A stretch of 21,625 bases of DNA. It comes from Opitutaceae bacterium UBA2377. Lineage in GTDB: Bacteria; Verrucomicrobiota; Verrucomicrobiia; Opitutales; Opitutaceae. The stretch spans positions 750-22,374 of the forward strand of contig DDSZ01000032.1 of NCBI GenBank assembly GCA_002344205.1, read 5' to 3'. Position numbers and translations under genes: made by a program. The notes beneath the pieces were generated by a model, which was given only the letters and a program-made list of their open reading frames with translations, was not told where the DNA came from and made no database searches. Below are positions 1-7,010 of this stretch, in pieces. Numbering within the stretch: the stretch's first letter is position 1; each line of letters opens with the position of its first letter.

Positions 1-585
1 CTCGGTGGGCAGGTTGCGGAACTCAGCCTGCTTGGAGATGTAGTTGATGACACCGCCCGGGAAAGCCTGGCCGAAGAACACGGAGGCCGGACCGCGGATC
101 AGTTCCACGCGCTCGATGTTGTCGAGCGAGTAAACGGTGTAGCGGCGGACGGAGTTCTTGAGGCGGGCGTTGATCGGGAAGCCGCGGGTGGTGAAGTTGC
201 CCGAGGGGGTGAAGCCGGTGGCCGGCTGCAGGATGCCCATCATGGTGTCACCGGCGGAGGTGGCGGCATAGCGCAGGACATCGTTGATGTTGTCCAGGCC
301 GGTGTCGCGGATGAAGTCCTCGGAGAGGACCTGCACCTGCAGCGGGGTGTCCATGATGCGGGCACCGATGCGGGTGGCGGTAACCGAGTTGGTCTTGATG
401 TAACCGTAGTCCTTGTCGCCTGCGACTTGGAACGGAGACAACTTGACCACCTCTTCGTCTTCAGCGGCGTCGGTCGTGAGGGTCTGCGCCCACAGGGGGG
501 CGGCGGACATCGCGACCAAAGCGGCCAAACAGGCGGCCAAGCTGCGCTTGGTCACCGGAGCTGGGTAGCTGGTTTCTTGGTTCAT
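1..585 (-). CDS. TonB-dependent receptor, N-terminal part (cut by window edge)
   Basis: Outer-membrane active transporter. The first 195 codons are present and the gene runs off the left edge. I read an ATG at 585 followed by a basic stretch and hydrophobic core ending in PLWAQ (a signal peptide cleaved near residue 34), then an acidic linker and VVKLSPFQV, a motif typical of verrucomicrobial receptors and probably the TonB-box region. A plug domain follows from about residue 55: the segments ATRIGARIMDTPLQVQVL, TTRGFPIN and NIERVELIRGPASVFFGQ are classic plug sequence. The beta-barrel is outside the window. There is no obvious Shine-Dalgarno before the ATG. The long leader (586-864) is highly structured, and the gene sits downstream of a LuxR-type regulator on the same strand. 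The substrate is unknown; the neighbouring glycosidases suggest an oligosaccharide (inference). Confidence 0.95.
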   Translation of the reverse strand, partial: MNQETSYPAPVTKRSLAACLAALVAMSAAPLWAQTLTTDAAEDEEVVKLSPFQVAGDKDYGYIKTNSVTATRIGARIMDTPLQVQVLSEDFIRDTGLDNINDVLRYAATSAGDTMMGILQPATGFTPSGNFTTRGFPINARLKNSVRRYTVYSLDNIERVELIRGPASVFFGQAFPGGVINYISKQAEFRNLPTE

Positions 586-623
586 TGGGTTTTTTTGGTG
601 GTTTCTTAACAGGCCCGGCGTGG

Positions 624-825
624 TGCCGGACCAAGGGGCAGGTCCGGATCAATGCCGGACCGAAATGGATCTCTGCGCCCGCCGCCGGCCCTTCCGGGAA
701 CAAACCACCCCCCGGTGGTATCCGGCCGGGAAATCAGAACCGGCCGGATGCGTTCGTAGAATAGACGCAGCGCGGGCGCAGAGAAAATCGGGGTAACCGG
801 GGGGCACAACGAAGGCATTGTGCCC
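624..825 (-). promoter_or_regulatory. Structured 5' leader candidate upstream of the TonB-dependent receptor
   Basis: This non-coding stretch contains nested perfect inverted repeats. The 13-bp arms at 670-682 and 772-784 enclose a 10-bp stem (720-729 with 740-749), a 6-bp stem (704-709 with 714-719), a 4-bp stem (685-688 with 694-697) and a 5-bp stem (749-753 with 765-769). An 8-bp hairpin (802-809 with 818-825) lies upstream of this in the transcript. Nearer the start codon, GGTCCGG at 641-647 can pair with either of two copies of TGCCGGACC (624-632 or 653-661). This resembles a multi-branched RNA with a switching element, read on the minus strand as the receptor leader. It matches no riboswitch class I recognise, and the function is inferred only from arrangement. 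Confidence 0.45.
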
Positions 826-856
826 GGAACCCGCAGCGCATGATACAGCGCCGGAT

Positions 857-872
857 ACCCAATATTAGGTAG
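857..872. promoter_or_regulatory. Relaxed copy of the LuxR-gene palindrome
   Basis: TACCCAATATTAGGTA is a 14/16 palindrome matching the core TACCTAAATTTAGGTA found at 1736-1751. It overlaps the stop codon of the LuxR-type gene and lies about 270 bp upstream of the receptor start. It may be an operator through which the neighbouring regulator controls the receptor (inference). Confidence 0.4.
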
Positions 873-1671
873 GCGGGGCAAACCCGGCGACCGCGCTCAT
901 CAAGACACCTAAATGGAGCGCAAGGGCGGAGGCCTTCTTAAAACCGGGCCGGATGGTGTTTCCTTCCGAAGTGATCCGCACGAGTCCGAGGCGGATGGCC
1001 TCACGCACGAGCTTGGCACTGCTGCTGATGCCGAGCTTGCGCATGAGATTGCGACGGTGAGTCTGCACGGTGGACTCGCTGAGGCTGAGGCGCTGGGCGG
1101 CCTCGGCGTTGGCGCTGCCGTCACCGATCGCGGCGAGGACCTGGATTTCCGCCGGAGTGAGAAGCTGCGTGAGGGCGTTGGGCGGATTTCGATCCAGCAT
1201 CTGGGACCGGAAGGTCGGGCTGATATAGGCTCCGCCATGGGCCACGAGATGGAGAGCCGAGATCAGGGTCTCCACGCTTTCCTCAAGGGTATCAATCAGC
1301 CCGTCGAACCGGGCGGTGCGGAGTGCTTGCAACGAATGTTCTTCGCGCCGGTGCGACGCGACCAGCACCCGCGTGGCGAGTTTCTCTTCCGCAATAATGG
1401 GGAGCAGGTCCACGCCGTCCATGTCGGGGAACGTGAGGGCGATCAAAAGCAAATCGGCCGGGTTTTGCCGCAGCGAAGCCAACGTTTCCTGACCGCTGCA
1501 ACAGGGAGTGATTTCGGCCCGGGGAAAGGCGCGGGCACAGACTTCCTTCAAGGCCTCCGCGTAGGTGCGGCCCCATTGGGAGATGACGATGCGTCGCACC
1601 CACACGGGACAAACCGCGGGCACTTGGCCTCCTGCCAACTCGGAGGATGGAGAAACGGTGGGGGGTGGCAT
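865..1671 (-). CDS. LuxR-family DNA-binding response-regulator-like protein with degenerate receiver
   Basis: Transcription regulator of 268 aa. Residues 26-150 have the shape of a NarL/FixJ receiver domain, but key residues are missing: the position expected for the phospho-acceptor Asp is Ala78 (LLLIALTFPDMDG), the N-terminal acidic pair is Ser31-Gln32, and the usual Lys near the end is Thr128. Residues about 170-232 form a canonical LuxR/GerE helix-turn-helix (LTPAEIQVLAAIGDG, LSESTVQTHRRNLMRKLGI), followed by an unusual 35-residue tail. Activity is therefore probably not controlled by standard phosphorylation (inference). It lies between the receptor (same strand) and the alpha-mannosidase (divergent). 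A perfect palindrome sits 64 bp upstream of its start, consistent with autoregulation. The exact start is uncertain; the first 25 residues look non-domain. Confidence 0.9.
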   Translation of the reverse strand: MPPPTVSPSSELAGGQVPAVCPVWVRRIVISQWGRTYAEALKEVCARAFPRAEITPCCSGQETLASLRQNPADLLLIALTFPDMDGVDLLPIIAEEKLATRVLVASHRREEHSLQALRTARFDGLIDTLEESVETLISALHLVAHGGAYISPTFRSQMLDRNPPNALTQLLTPAEIQVLAAIGDGSANAEAAQRLSLSESTVQTHRRNLMRKLGISSSAKLVREAIRLGLVRITSEGNTIRPGFKKASALALHLGVLMSAVAGFAPPT

Positions 1672-1734
1672 GAGTAAAATCTATGACTTCTCAGGGGGAA
1701 GACGTGGCTGCGGTGAAAAAGTAATGGAAGTTTA

Positions 1735-1752
1735 CTACCTAAATTTAGGTAG
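1735..1752. promoter_or_regulatory. 18-bp perfect palindrome, probable LuxR operator
   Basis: CTACCTAAATTTAGGTAG reads identically on both strands. It lies in the 187-bp divergent intergenic region between the LuxR-type gene (start 1671) and the alpha-mannosidase (start 1859), so it could control both. A 16-bp relaxed version recurs at 857-872. Binding by the adjacent regulator is inference. Confidence 0.6.
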
Positions 1753-1801
1753 GTTTTGATTGGGGACCACGAATCGGCTTTTGAGTTCGGAATGTGACAC
1801 A

Positions 1802-1844
1802 ATCGGGCTGCGCTAAGGGATTGCGGCCGGCTGGAAAGCCCGAT
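1802..1844. promoter_or_regulatory. 8-bp inverted repeat in the alpha-mannosidase leader
   Basis: ATCGGGCT (1802-1809) and AGCCCGAT (1837-1844) are perfect inverted repeats separated by 27 bases. They end 14 bases before the alpha-mannosidase ATG. They could form a leader hairpin or be a protein site; nothing distinguishes these. Confidence 0.3.
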
Positions 1845-1858
1845 GACAGTGGCGTTCC

Positions 1859-4858
1859 ATGTTCGCCCCCAATCCTTTGCTCCAGCTCACCCCCCTGCGC
1901 ACCCAAAGCGCCGTCGCCCGCTTGGCCGGGATGATTTGGCAGGATCCACAGCCCTTGCGGGTCGAGGCCACGGTCGCCCGGCCGGACCATGTGCCGTTGG
2001 CCGCCGCGAAGCGTGTCGGCCGCCGGCCGGTGCGTGACGGCGAGGCTTGGGGCCGGCTCTATGACCAGCGGTGGTGCCGCGTGGCGATCCCGGCCGGCGG
2101 CGGCCGCTGGCTGCACTGGGACGAGCAGGGTGAGGCGACGCTATTTGTGAACGGCGCACCTTTTTACGGTTTCGACGTGGCGCACCGGCATTGCGAGCTG
2201 CCGGCCGGCGTCCGCGAGGTGTGGCTTGAGAGCCTGTGCGTGCAGTCGGCCATCTGGCATCCCGACGCGAAGGGGCTGGGTGCGGCGGGCAATATTTTCC
2301 GCGGCGCCCGGCTGCTGCGGCGCGACGACGAGGCCTGGGATGCTTATCATGACCTGAACTGCCTTTACGACTGGATGCTGGAGTTGCGGGCAAAGGAGTT
2401 TCCCGGCGTGGCCAAGGAGCTCTTCAGCCAGACGGTGCAACCGGCGCTGACCGATGTGTCGCCACTCTACCGCCGGCTGCTGCGCGGGCTCGACACGGCG
2501 CTGGATGCTTTCGACACCGGCGGCGTCGGCGCGCTGCGCCGCGAACTCGCCAAGCTCTACCGCGAGATGCGCGAGGCGGCTCCGCTCAGCCGCGCCGCGC
2601 TCACCGGCCACTCGCATCTCGATCTCGTGTGGCTGTGGACCGAGCAGGTGGGCGAGGGCAAGGCCGTGCACACCTTTGCCAACGCCAACCGGCTGATGGC
2701 GCGCTACCCGGAATTCCGTTTCGCCTACTCGCAGCCGGCGAGCTACGAGGCGGTGGCGCGGCGGTCGCCGGAACTCATGCGGGCCGTCCGCGCCCGGCTG
2801 CGCTCCGGCCAGTGGGAGGCGACGGGCGGCATGTATGTGGAGAGCGATTCGCACGTCGCCTGCGGCGAAGGGCTCGCACGCAGCTTCATCCTCGGGCAGG
2901 AATCGTTTCAAAAACTCACCGGCCGGCGCTCGCGCATCCTCTGGCTGCCGGATCTCTTCGGCTTCAACGCCTGCCTGCCGCAGCTCATGCGGCTGAGCGG
3001 CGTGGATTATTTTTTCACGACCAAGACGACGTGGAACACGGTCAACCGCTTCCCGCACTCAAGCTTCGTCTGGCGCGGTCCGGGCGGCCACGCGGTGGTG
3101 AGCCACGTCACGCAGGGCGTGCAGTTCAACAATGCGTTGACGGTCGAGCAGGTGCGCGCGGCTTCGCACCAACACCAACAGGGCGACGTGCACGACGAGT
3201 TCCTCATGCCCAACGGCTGGGGTGACGGCGGCGGCGGCCCGAGCGAGGATATGTGCGAGCGCGCCCGCCGGTTGTCGGCGCTGCGCGGCCTGCCGGCGCT
3301 TGCATGGGACCAGCCCGAGGCCTTCTTCGACCGCTTGGCGACGAAACGCCCGCGGCTCCCTGCGCTCGATGGCGAGATCTACCTCGAATATCACCGCGGC
3401 ACCTTCACCACGCAGAGCCGAGTGAAAGCGCACTTCCGCGAGCTGGAGCGCGCGCTTCAGCTTCGCGAGGCGGCGCTGGTCGCCACCGGCGGCCGGCCGG
3501 GTGCGGATTTGGCGCACGCCTGGCGGCGGATGGTGTTTGCGCAGTTCCACGACTACATCCCCGGCAGCTCGATTCCCGAGGTTTATGCCGAGGGCCTGCC
3601 GGAACTGGCGAAACTCACCCGCGAGCTTACGGCAACGGCGGCCAAATCGCTCGGCGCCGCCGGCGAGGCCTGCCTCTTCAACCCGCTGCCGCTGCCATGG
3701 CGCGGCCGGATCGGCGGCCGCACGGTCGAGCTGCCGCCGCTGGCCGGCGTGAAGACGGCCGATGCCGTCGTGCGCGGTTTGCCGCCGGTAACCGTGCGGG
3801 GCCGCGTCCTCACCAATGGCCGTGTCACCGCGCGGCTTGATGCCCGCGGCGGCCTTGCCGCCCTGCAGGTGGACGGCCGCGAGGTCGCGCTTGCGCCCGG
3901 GGCCGGCACATTGGTGCTCTATCCCGAGCAGCCGGCCAACTTTGGCCCGTGGGACATCGACCGGCATTCGCTTTCGCTCGGTCAGCCCGTCCGGGGCGCC
4001 GTCAAAATCTCCGCGATGCAGGACGGCTTGGCGGTCACGCGCAGCGTCGGTGTCGCGAGCACCGCGACGATCCGCTACACCCTGCAACCCGGCGAATCCG
4101 TGCTGCGTGTCACGGTCGATCTCGACTGGCGCGAACCGGATACTCTGCTGAAGTTGCATTTCCCCACGCAGCATCGCGCTCGCGAGGTCCGGTGCGGCAC
4201 GCCCTTCGGCAGCGTGCTGCGTCCGCAGCTCGCCACGTCGCGCGAGGCCGAGGCGATGTGGGAGTGGCCGATGAGCCGCTGGGCCACCGTGAGCGACGAG
4301 GGCGAACGCACCGGCCTGTTTGTCGTCACCCGCGCCAAATACGGTGTGAGCTGCCGCGACGGCGATCTGGGCGTCACCCTGCTGCGCACCCCGCCGCATG
4401 TCGGTTACGAGGAGCACGCGAAAGCTTATCCCGCGCATCTCAGCCGGCTGCCGAAACCCGCCGCGATCCACACCGATCTCGGCCGCCATGTGATCGAGCT
4501 CGCGCTTGGCCATTACGATCTCACCGCGGCGCGGGCGGAACAGCCCTCGGTCCTCGCTGAGACGCTCTTCACGGCGCCGGTCGCTTACCGCGGCCGGCCG
4601 GTGGCGCCGGCTTTCGCCGGTTTGGAGGGCGGTGAAACACTCATCCCGCACTGGGCGCAACCGGTGGACCGCAACACCTGGGTGCTGCGGCTGCACGAAG
4701 TCGGCGGCCAGCGCGGGGCCGCGCGGCTTAAGCTCGCGCCCGGCTGGCGGGCGCAGAAAATCAATCTCCTCGGCGAGCCGCTGGGTGCGCCCCTGCGCGG
4801 TCCCGGCCTGGCATTTGCCCCTTACGACATCATCAGCCTGCGGCTGACCCGCGCCTGA
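1859..4858 (+). CDS. GH38 family alpha-mannosidase
   Basis: Predicted retaining, zinc-dependent glycosidase releasing mannose from alpha-linked mannosides (999 aa, normal for bacterial GH38). An N-terminal beta-rich domain (about 1-230) precedes the catalytic domain. Visible landmarks are HSHLDLVWLWT at 251-261 (His and Asp zinc ligands), WLPDLFGF with Asp365 in the nucleophile position, NGWGDGGGGP around 452-461, and QFHDYIPGSSI with His564 and Asp565. A beta-sandwich C-terminal region follows. No signal peptide is evident, so it is probably cytoplasmic or exported by another route. ATG 1859 is chosen as the first in-frame start giving a conserved N-terminus; no Shine-Dalgarno is visible. 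It opens the plus-strand sugar run and diverges from the LuxR-type gene. The precise linkage cleaved cannot be read from sequence. Confidence 0.93.
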   Translation: MFAPNPLLQLTPLRTQSAVARLAGMIWQDPQPLRVEATVARPDHVPLAAAKRVGRRPVRDGEAWGRLYDQRWCRVAIPAGGGRWLHWDEQGEATLFVNGAPFYGFDVAHRHCELPAGVREVWLESLCVQSAIWHPDAKGLGAAGNIFRGARLLRRDDEAWDAYHDLNCLYDWMLELRAKEFPGVAKELFSQTVQPALTDVSPLYRRLLRGLDTALDAFDTGGVGALRRELAKLYREMREAAPLSRAALTGHSHLDLVWLWTEQVGEGKAVHTFANANRLMARYPEFRFAYSQPASYEAVARRSPELMRAVRARLRSGQWEATGGMYVESDSHVACGEGLARSFILGQESFQKLTGRRSRILWLPDLFGFNACLPQLMRLSGVDYFFTTKTTWNTVNRFPHSSFVWRGPGGHAVVSHVTQGVQFNNALTVEQVRAASHQHQQGDVHDEFLMPNGWGDGGGGPSEDMCERARRLSALRGLPALAWDQPEAFFDRLATKRPRLPALDGEIYLEYHRGTFTTQSRVKAHFRELERALQLREAALVATGGRPGADLAHAWRRMVFAQFHDYIPGSSIPEVYAEGLPELAKLTRELTATAAKSLGAAGEACLFNPLPLPWRGRIGGRTVELPPLAGVKTADAVVRGLPPVTVRGRVLTNGRVTARLDARGGLAALQVDGREVALAPGAGTLVLYPEQPANFGPWDIDRHSLSLGQPVRGAVKISAMQDGLAVTRSVGVASTATIRYTLQPGESVLRVTVDLDWREPDTLLKLHFPTQHRAREVRCGTPFGSVLRPQLATSREAEAMWEWPMSRWATVSDEGERTGLFVVTRAKYGVSCRDGDLGVTLLRTPPHVGYEEHAKAYPAHLSRLPKPAAIHTDLGRHVIELALGHYDLTAARAEQPSVLAETLFTAPVAYRGRPVAPAFAGLEGGETLIPHWAQPVDRNTWVLRLHEVGGQRGAARLKLAPGWRAQKINLLGEPLGAPLRGPGLAFAPYDIISLRLTRA

Positions 4859-4956
4859 GCGCAGCCGCCGGCCAAACTTTCATATCTTTTCACTGGAGGC
4901 GGCGCGCCGGGGCTGAATAGCTCTGCCTGTCCTTTCCCCAACCAACCCATCCCTTC

Positions 4957-6024
4957 ATGAAACCTGTTCGTTTCGGCATCATTGGTGCCGGTGTCATTGC
5001 CAGCCTGATTGTTTCCAAGCTTAAGCCCGGCGGCGCGGTCGTCGTGGTGGCGGTGGCCGACGTCAATCCCGAGGCGGCCAAAAAACTCGGCGCGGCCGCC
5101 GGTGTGACGAAGGTCCACACCGACTACCACCAGTTGCTCGCGGACCCGGAAGTCGAGGCGGTTTACATCGCGACGCCGCCGTTCCTGCACAAGCCGATGA
5201 CCATCGACGCCCTGCGCGCCGGAAAACACGTGCTGTGCGAAAAACCTTTCGTGCTCACCCGGCAGGAGGTGCGCGACATCATCGCGGTCAACCGCACCGT
5301 GCCGCACCTCAAGGTCACCTGCTGCTCCTCGCGCTACCACAACTCCGGCACCGCGCGCCGTGCCCGCACCGCCATCACGGGCGGCGAACTCGGCGAGGTT
5401 TACCGCGTGCACTTTGAGCAGGTCACCGGCGGCTACGCCGTCGGCACGAAGTTTCCGGCGTGGCGCAATGAACCGGCGAAGAACGGCGGCGGTATTTCCT
5501 TCGACTGGGGTCCCTATGACCTCGACTGGATCAGCTTTCTGCTCGGCGAGCGTTTCCGGCCGCGCGTGGTTTTCGGCACGCTCGGCAATTATTTCCCGCT
5601 CAGCGCCGAGCGCGTGCCGCCCTGCCTCGATGTGGACGGCCGGCTTGCGGCCGAGATCATCTGCGACGACGGGCTGACGATCCACTGGGAGCGCCGCGCG
5701 GCCGAGCACGGCCCCATGCGCCACAATGTGGAGATCCGCGGCCGCAAGGCCGGGCTCGACCTGTGCTTCCTGCCCATGGGCGCGAAGCAGTCGTTGCACC
5801 ATTACGCCTACGAAGGGGCGGCCGACCTCAAGGAAACCGTGCTGCCCGACGCGGCCCCGGTCTGGGATGAAACCCTGACCTTCTCGCACTACGACCTTGC
5901 GGCCGCGATCCGCGAGGACCGCGCGCCGTCCAACACCCTCGACCACAACCTGCATATCCACGCCGTCTTTGATGCGCTGCTGACCTCCGCCCGCACCCGG
6001 CAGGCCGTGCACATTGCCGACTGA
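4957..6024 (+). CDS. Gfo/Idh/MocA family NAD(P)-dependent oxidoreductase
   Basis: 355-aa oxidoreductase acting on a sugar or sugar derivative. The Rossmann fold starts at residue 5 with FGIIGAGVIA, and the family motif CEKPF places the conserved Lys at residue 96. The C-terminal alpha/beta domain contains GGGISFDWGPYDLDW at 177-191. In many members a His occupies the position of Tyr187 here, so the proton relay may differ (alignment by eye). It follows the GH38 gene after 98 bp and is 11 bp upstream of the TIM-barrel gene, so the last two are surely co-transcribed. The 98-bp gap contains only a weak GCCGCC/GGCGGC inverted repeat (4864-4903) and no Shine-Dalgarno. The substrate is unknown; a mannose- or glycoside-derived sugar is plausible from context. 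Confidence 0.9.
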   Translation: MKPVRFGIIGAGVIASLIVSKLKPGGAVVVVAVADVNPEAAKKLGAAAGVTKVHTDYHQLLADPEVEAVYIATPPFLHKPMTIDALRAGKHVLCEKPFVLTRQEVRDIIAVNRTVPHLKVTCCSSRYHNSGTARRARTAITGGELGEVYRVHFEQVTGGYAVGTKFPAWRNEPAKNGGGISFDWGPYDLDWISFLLGERFRPRVVFGTLGNYFPLSAERVPPCLDVDGRLAAEIICDDGLTIHWERRAAEHGPMRHNVEIRGRKAGLDLCFLPMGAKQSLHHYAYEGAADLKETVLPDAAPVWDETLTFSHYDLAAAIREDRAPSNTLDHNLHIHAVFDALLTSARTRQAVHIAD

Positions 6025-6035
6025 TTGATCGCGTC

Positions 6036-6929
6036 ATGCGCCCGCCGAACGAACTTATTCTCTTCAACAACCACTTCGTGATGCACCGGCGGCATTACCC
6101 GGTGCGCACGCGCCTGGCTATCGCCGCCGATACCGGCTACGACGGGTATGAGTTTCACCCGACCGAGCCCGAGGACGACAAGACCTGGGGAGAGATGACG
6201 GCGGCGTTCAAGGCCAGCGGCCTTAAGCGCGCCGGCATGTATGTCGTGGCGAAAGGCATCAACGACGACGAGGAAAGCATCTTTGACGCGCAGGTGGAGC
6301 GGGCGAAGCGCATGATCGACCGGCTTGCCGCGATTGATCCGCAGGCCTTCGTTAACTTCACCATCGCCAGCAACCCCGCCGGACAGTCCACGCCCGACTA
6401 CCGCGAGGCCGGTTCCGCCAAGGCGGCAGACCGCCACTGGGAGCGCACCGCCCGCATGCTGCGCGCGGTGGATGAGCATGTCGCGCGGCTCGGGCTCACC
6501 GGCAATCTCTACAACCACGTCTGGTTCATGATCGACACGCCGGCGGCGGAGTTGCGCGCGATCAACGACAGCGGCGCGAAGGTAATCCGGCCCGGCATCG
6601 CGATGTTCCACGCGCACTTCCATCTCGGCGTGCCCGACCTCCATGAAGTGATGGCGCAGCCCGGCATGGAGCGGCTCGGTTACTTCGCGCTGCTCAACGG
6701 CTGGCCCAAGCCCGCCGAGCCCTTCCGCACGCGGCCGCTCGACGACGGCAACATCGACCTCGCTGCGGCCCTCGGCCTCGTGTGGGCCCGCGGCTACACC
6801 GGCCCGATTGTCTCGCAGGCCTACGACCTCGGCGGCGACGCTTGGCTGACCGCGAAGCGCTCGATCGATTACATCCGCGAGGTTTACGACCGCTACCAGC
6901 GCAACCCGGCGCTCAATCCTCATGCCTAA
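6036..6929 (+). CDS. Sugar phosphate isomerase/epimerase-like TIM-barrel protein, divergent
   Basis: 297-aa protein of the xylose-isomerase-like TIM-barrel superfamily, recognised from overall strand spacing and segments such as AADTGYDGYEFHPTEPED (31-48), GNLYNHVWFMIDTP (156-169), FHAHFH (191-196) and RGYTGPIVSQAYD (252-264). Enzymes of this fold isomerise or epimerise sugars with a divalent metal held by Glu, Asp, His and Glu. Glu39 and the His cluster are present, but the places where I expect the other two Glu residues read Tyr159 and Gln261, so metal binding may be altered. It starts 11 bp after the Gfo/Idh/MocA gene and probably works on the same substrate. The assignment to superfamily is fairly secure, the reaction is not. 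Confidence 0.75.
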   Translation: MRPPNELILFNNHFVMHRRHYPVRTRLAIAADTGYDGYEFHPTEPEDDKTWGEMTAAFKASGLKRAGMYVVAKGINDDEESIFDAQVERAKRMIDRLAAIDPQAFVNFTIASNPAGQSTPDYREAGSAKAADRHWERTARMLRAVDEHVARLGLTGNLYNHVWFMIDTPAAELRAINDSGAKVIRPGIAMFHAHFHLGVPDLHEVMAQPGMERLGYFALLNGWPKPAEPFRTRPLDDGNIDLAAALGLVWARGYTGPIVSQAYDLGGDAWLTAKRSIDYIREVYDRYQRNPALNPHA

Positions 6930-6982
6930 GCTTGGTCAGGGTGACACCAAGACGCGGAGGGAACGACCCGTGCTCCGTGGCT

Positions 6983-7006
6983 CCACGACTCCGTGGCGTT
7001 TTTTTT
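6983..7006 (+). terminator. Terminator-like hairpin and T-run just before the enolase-superfamily gene
   Basis: CCACG (6983-6987), loop ACTC, CGTGG (6992-6996), then eight T residues at 6999-7006. The structure ends four bases before the ATG at 7011. It may terminate the upstream transcript or attenuate the next gene. The surrounding 6938-6998 stretch resembles the common degenerate intergenic repeats made of CACGGAG/CTCCGTGG units. Confidence 0.5.
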
Positions 7007-7010
7007 AGAG

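Noticed and set aside
586..864. Cobalamin riboswitch in the receptor leader
   Set aside because: No B12-box-like sequence was found on the minus strand; the structure pattern does not match.
907..914. ACCTAAAT half-site resembling the LuxR palindrome
   Set aside because: It lies within the LuxR-type coding sequence and lacks the second arm.
913..1677. 254-codon plus-strand open frame
   Set aside because: Antisense to the LuxR-type gene, which has unmistakable domain motifs.
1843..2037. ATG at 1843 as start of a small gene
   Set aside because: Out of frame with the GH38 gene and translating to biased sequence.
3059..4696. 545-codon minus-strand open frame
   Set aside because: Antisense shadow of the GH38 gene with no recognisable domain.
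4864..4903. Terminator after the GH38 gene
   Set aside because: Only a 6-bp GCCGCC/GGCGGC repeat with a 28-base loop and no T-run follows it.
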